Both the position numbers and the translations under genes were made by a program. The notes under the pieces were generated by a model, which ran no database searches, was not told where the DNA came from, and saw only the letters and a list, made by a program, of their open reading frames with translations. From Paraburkholderia sp. BCC1886 (lineage in GTDB: Bacteria > Pseudomonadota > Gammaproteobacteria > Burkholderiales > Burkholderiaceae), in contig NZ_CAAJGK010000063.1 of the NCBI RefSeq assembly GCF_900996245.1, positions 248,001-312,000 on the forward strand: 64,000 nt of DNA, written 5' to 3'. This document shows positions 62,981-64,000 of this stretch, piece after piece (within the stretch, counting starts at the first letter, position 1; every line of letters begins with the position of its first letter).

Positions 62981-64000
62981 ATGGCTACCGTTGGCGGGCA
63001 AATTTCACACGTGCCGATGACGCGCGAAGAGAAGCGGGTGATCTTCGCGTCGTCGCTGGGCACCGTGTTCGAGTGGTACGACTTCTATCTGGCCGGCTCG
63101 CTGGCCGCCTTCATCAGCAAGAGCTTCTTCTCCGGCGTCAATCCCACCGCCGCGTTCATCTTCACGCTGCTCAGCTTCGCCGCCGGCTTCGCGGTGCGGC
63201 CGTTCGGCGCGATCGTGTTCGGCCGGCTCGGCGATATGGTCGGGCGCAAGTACACGTTCCTCGTGACCATCGTGATCATGGGTCTGTCGACGTTTCTGGT
63301 CGGCTTCCTGCCCGGCTACGCGTCGATCGGCATTGCCTCGCCGGTCATCTTCATCGTCATGCGGATGCTGCAGGGCCTCGCGCTCGGCGGCGAGTACGGC
63401 GGCGCCGCGACTTACGTCGCGGAACACGCGCCGGCGGGCCGCCGCGGCTTCTACACCGCCTGGATCCAGACGACCGCCACGCTCGGCCTGTTCCTGTCGC
63501 TGCTGGTGATTCTCGGCGTGCGTACGGCGATGGGTGAAGACGCGTTCGGCGTGTGGGGCTGGCGCATTCCGTTCATCGCGTCGATTCTGCTGCTGGCCGT
63601 CTCCGTCTGGATCCGCCTGCAACTGCACGAATCGCCGGTGTTCGAGCGCATCAAGGCGGAGGGCAAGACCTCCAAAGCGCCGCTGACCGAAGCCTTCGGT
63701 CAATGGAAAAACCTCAAGATCGTGATTCTCGCGTTGATCGGCCTGACCGCCGGGCAGGCCGTGGTCTGGTACACGGGGCAGTTCTACACGCTGTTCTTCC
63801 TGACGCAGACGCTGAAGGTGGACGGCGCCAGCGCCAACATCATGATCGCGATCGCGCTGCTGATCGGTACGCCGTTCTTCCTGTTCTTCGGCTCGCTGTC
63901 GGACCGTATCGGCCGCAAGCCGATCATCATGGCCGGGTTGCTGATCGCCGCCTGCACGTACTTCCCGCTGTTCAAGGCGCTCGCGCATTACACGAACCCG
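62981..64000 (+). CDS. MFS metabolite:H+ symporter (MHS family), partial
   Basis: Start ATG at 62981 behind GGAGAC; the frame is open to the window end (340 codons). FASSLGTVFEWYDFYLAG, RPFGAIVFGRLGDMVGRK and QGLALGGEYGGAATYVAE are family signatures of the KgtP/ProP/citrate symporter group. Probable substrate is an organic acid or betaine taken up with protons. It lies behind the TctDE-like pair. The C-terminal third is outside the window. Confidence 0.93.
   Translation, partial: MATVGGQISHVPMTREEKRVIFASSLGTVFEWYDFYLAGSLAAFISKSFFSGVNPTAAFIFTLLSFAAGFAVRPFGAIVFGRLGDMVGRKYTFLVTIVIMGLSTFLVGFLPGYASIGIASPVIFIVMRMLQGLALGGEYGGAATYVAEHAPAGRRGFYTAWIQTTATLGLFLSLLVILGVRTAMGEDAFGVWGWRIPFIASILLLAVSVWIRLQLHESPVFERIKAEGKTSKAPLTEAFGQWKNLKIVILALIGLTAGQAVVWYTGQFYTLFFLTQTLKVDGASANIMIAIALLIGTPFFLFFGSLSDRIGRKPIIMAGLLIAACTYFPLFKALAHYTNP

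Overview
The window reads as a chromosomal segment of a Burkholderiaceae bacterium, most likely Paraburkholderia. The evidence is the high GC content, GC-rich third codon positions, a BpeAB-OprB type efflux operon with a divergent BpeR-like repressor, the pgk-pyk-fba-purC-purE-purK-tsaC series, a PglL/pilin pair and a recA-recX-sucCD block. I saw no rRNA, tRNA or CRISPR array. Nothing was searched against a database, so family assignments rest on motifs and recalled protein sequences.

Region 1 (1-8.6 kb): the N-terminus of an SDR oxidoreductase, a zinc-type ABC importer (znuA-znuC-znuB) whose ATPase ends in a 16-histidine tail, the glutathione-dependent formaldehyde detoxification pair (frmA-fghA), a xylulokinase and an NCS2 purine/pyrimidine permease. 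Region 2 (8.7-15.8 kb): a tripartite RND efflux pump with a divergent TetR repressor and an AcrR-type operator between them. Region 3 (15.8-26 kb): SRPBCC and DUF427 proteins, a DegP/MucD protease behind a QseBC-like two-component system, PBP4-like DacB, a sterol-desaturase family protein and a GDSL lipoprotein. Between 25.9 and 26.45 kb lies a non-coding element made of nested long inverted repeats.

Region 4 (26.5-40.6 kb): core metabolism. On the minus strand are pgk, pyk, fba, purC, purE, purK and tsaC/sua5. On the plus strand are ilvE, a small zinc-finger protein, waaF, an NTF2-like protein, a YheT-like hydrolase, a small conserved protein and moaC.

Region 5 (40.56-50.52 kb): a 9,963-bp genomic island inserted at the 3' end of moaC and bounded by 93-bp perfect direct repeats. 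Its tyrosine integrase is disrupted by an in-frame TAG and a frameshift. The cargo has the look of a defence island: a PD-(D/E)XK protein, an Mrr-type endonuclease and an FRG-domain protein in one tight operon; an HNH-type protein behind a broken membrane-protein gene; an AbiTii-domain protein; and several small membrane or secreted proteins. Just outside the right repeat (50.6-51.6 kb) is a two-gene unit, an ImmA/IrrE metallopeptidase plus a two-helix membrane protein, with a LexA-like box in its promoter.

Region 6 (51.7-64 kb): a PglL-type O-oligosaccharyltransferase and a type IV pilin (probably enzyme and substrate), a TerC protein, sucD-sucC, a DUF2889 protein, recX-recA with a clear LexA box, a divergent TctDE-like two-component system and the start of an MFS metabolite/H+ symporter.
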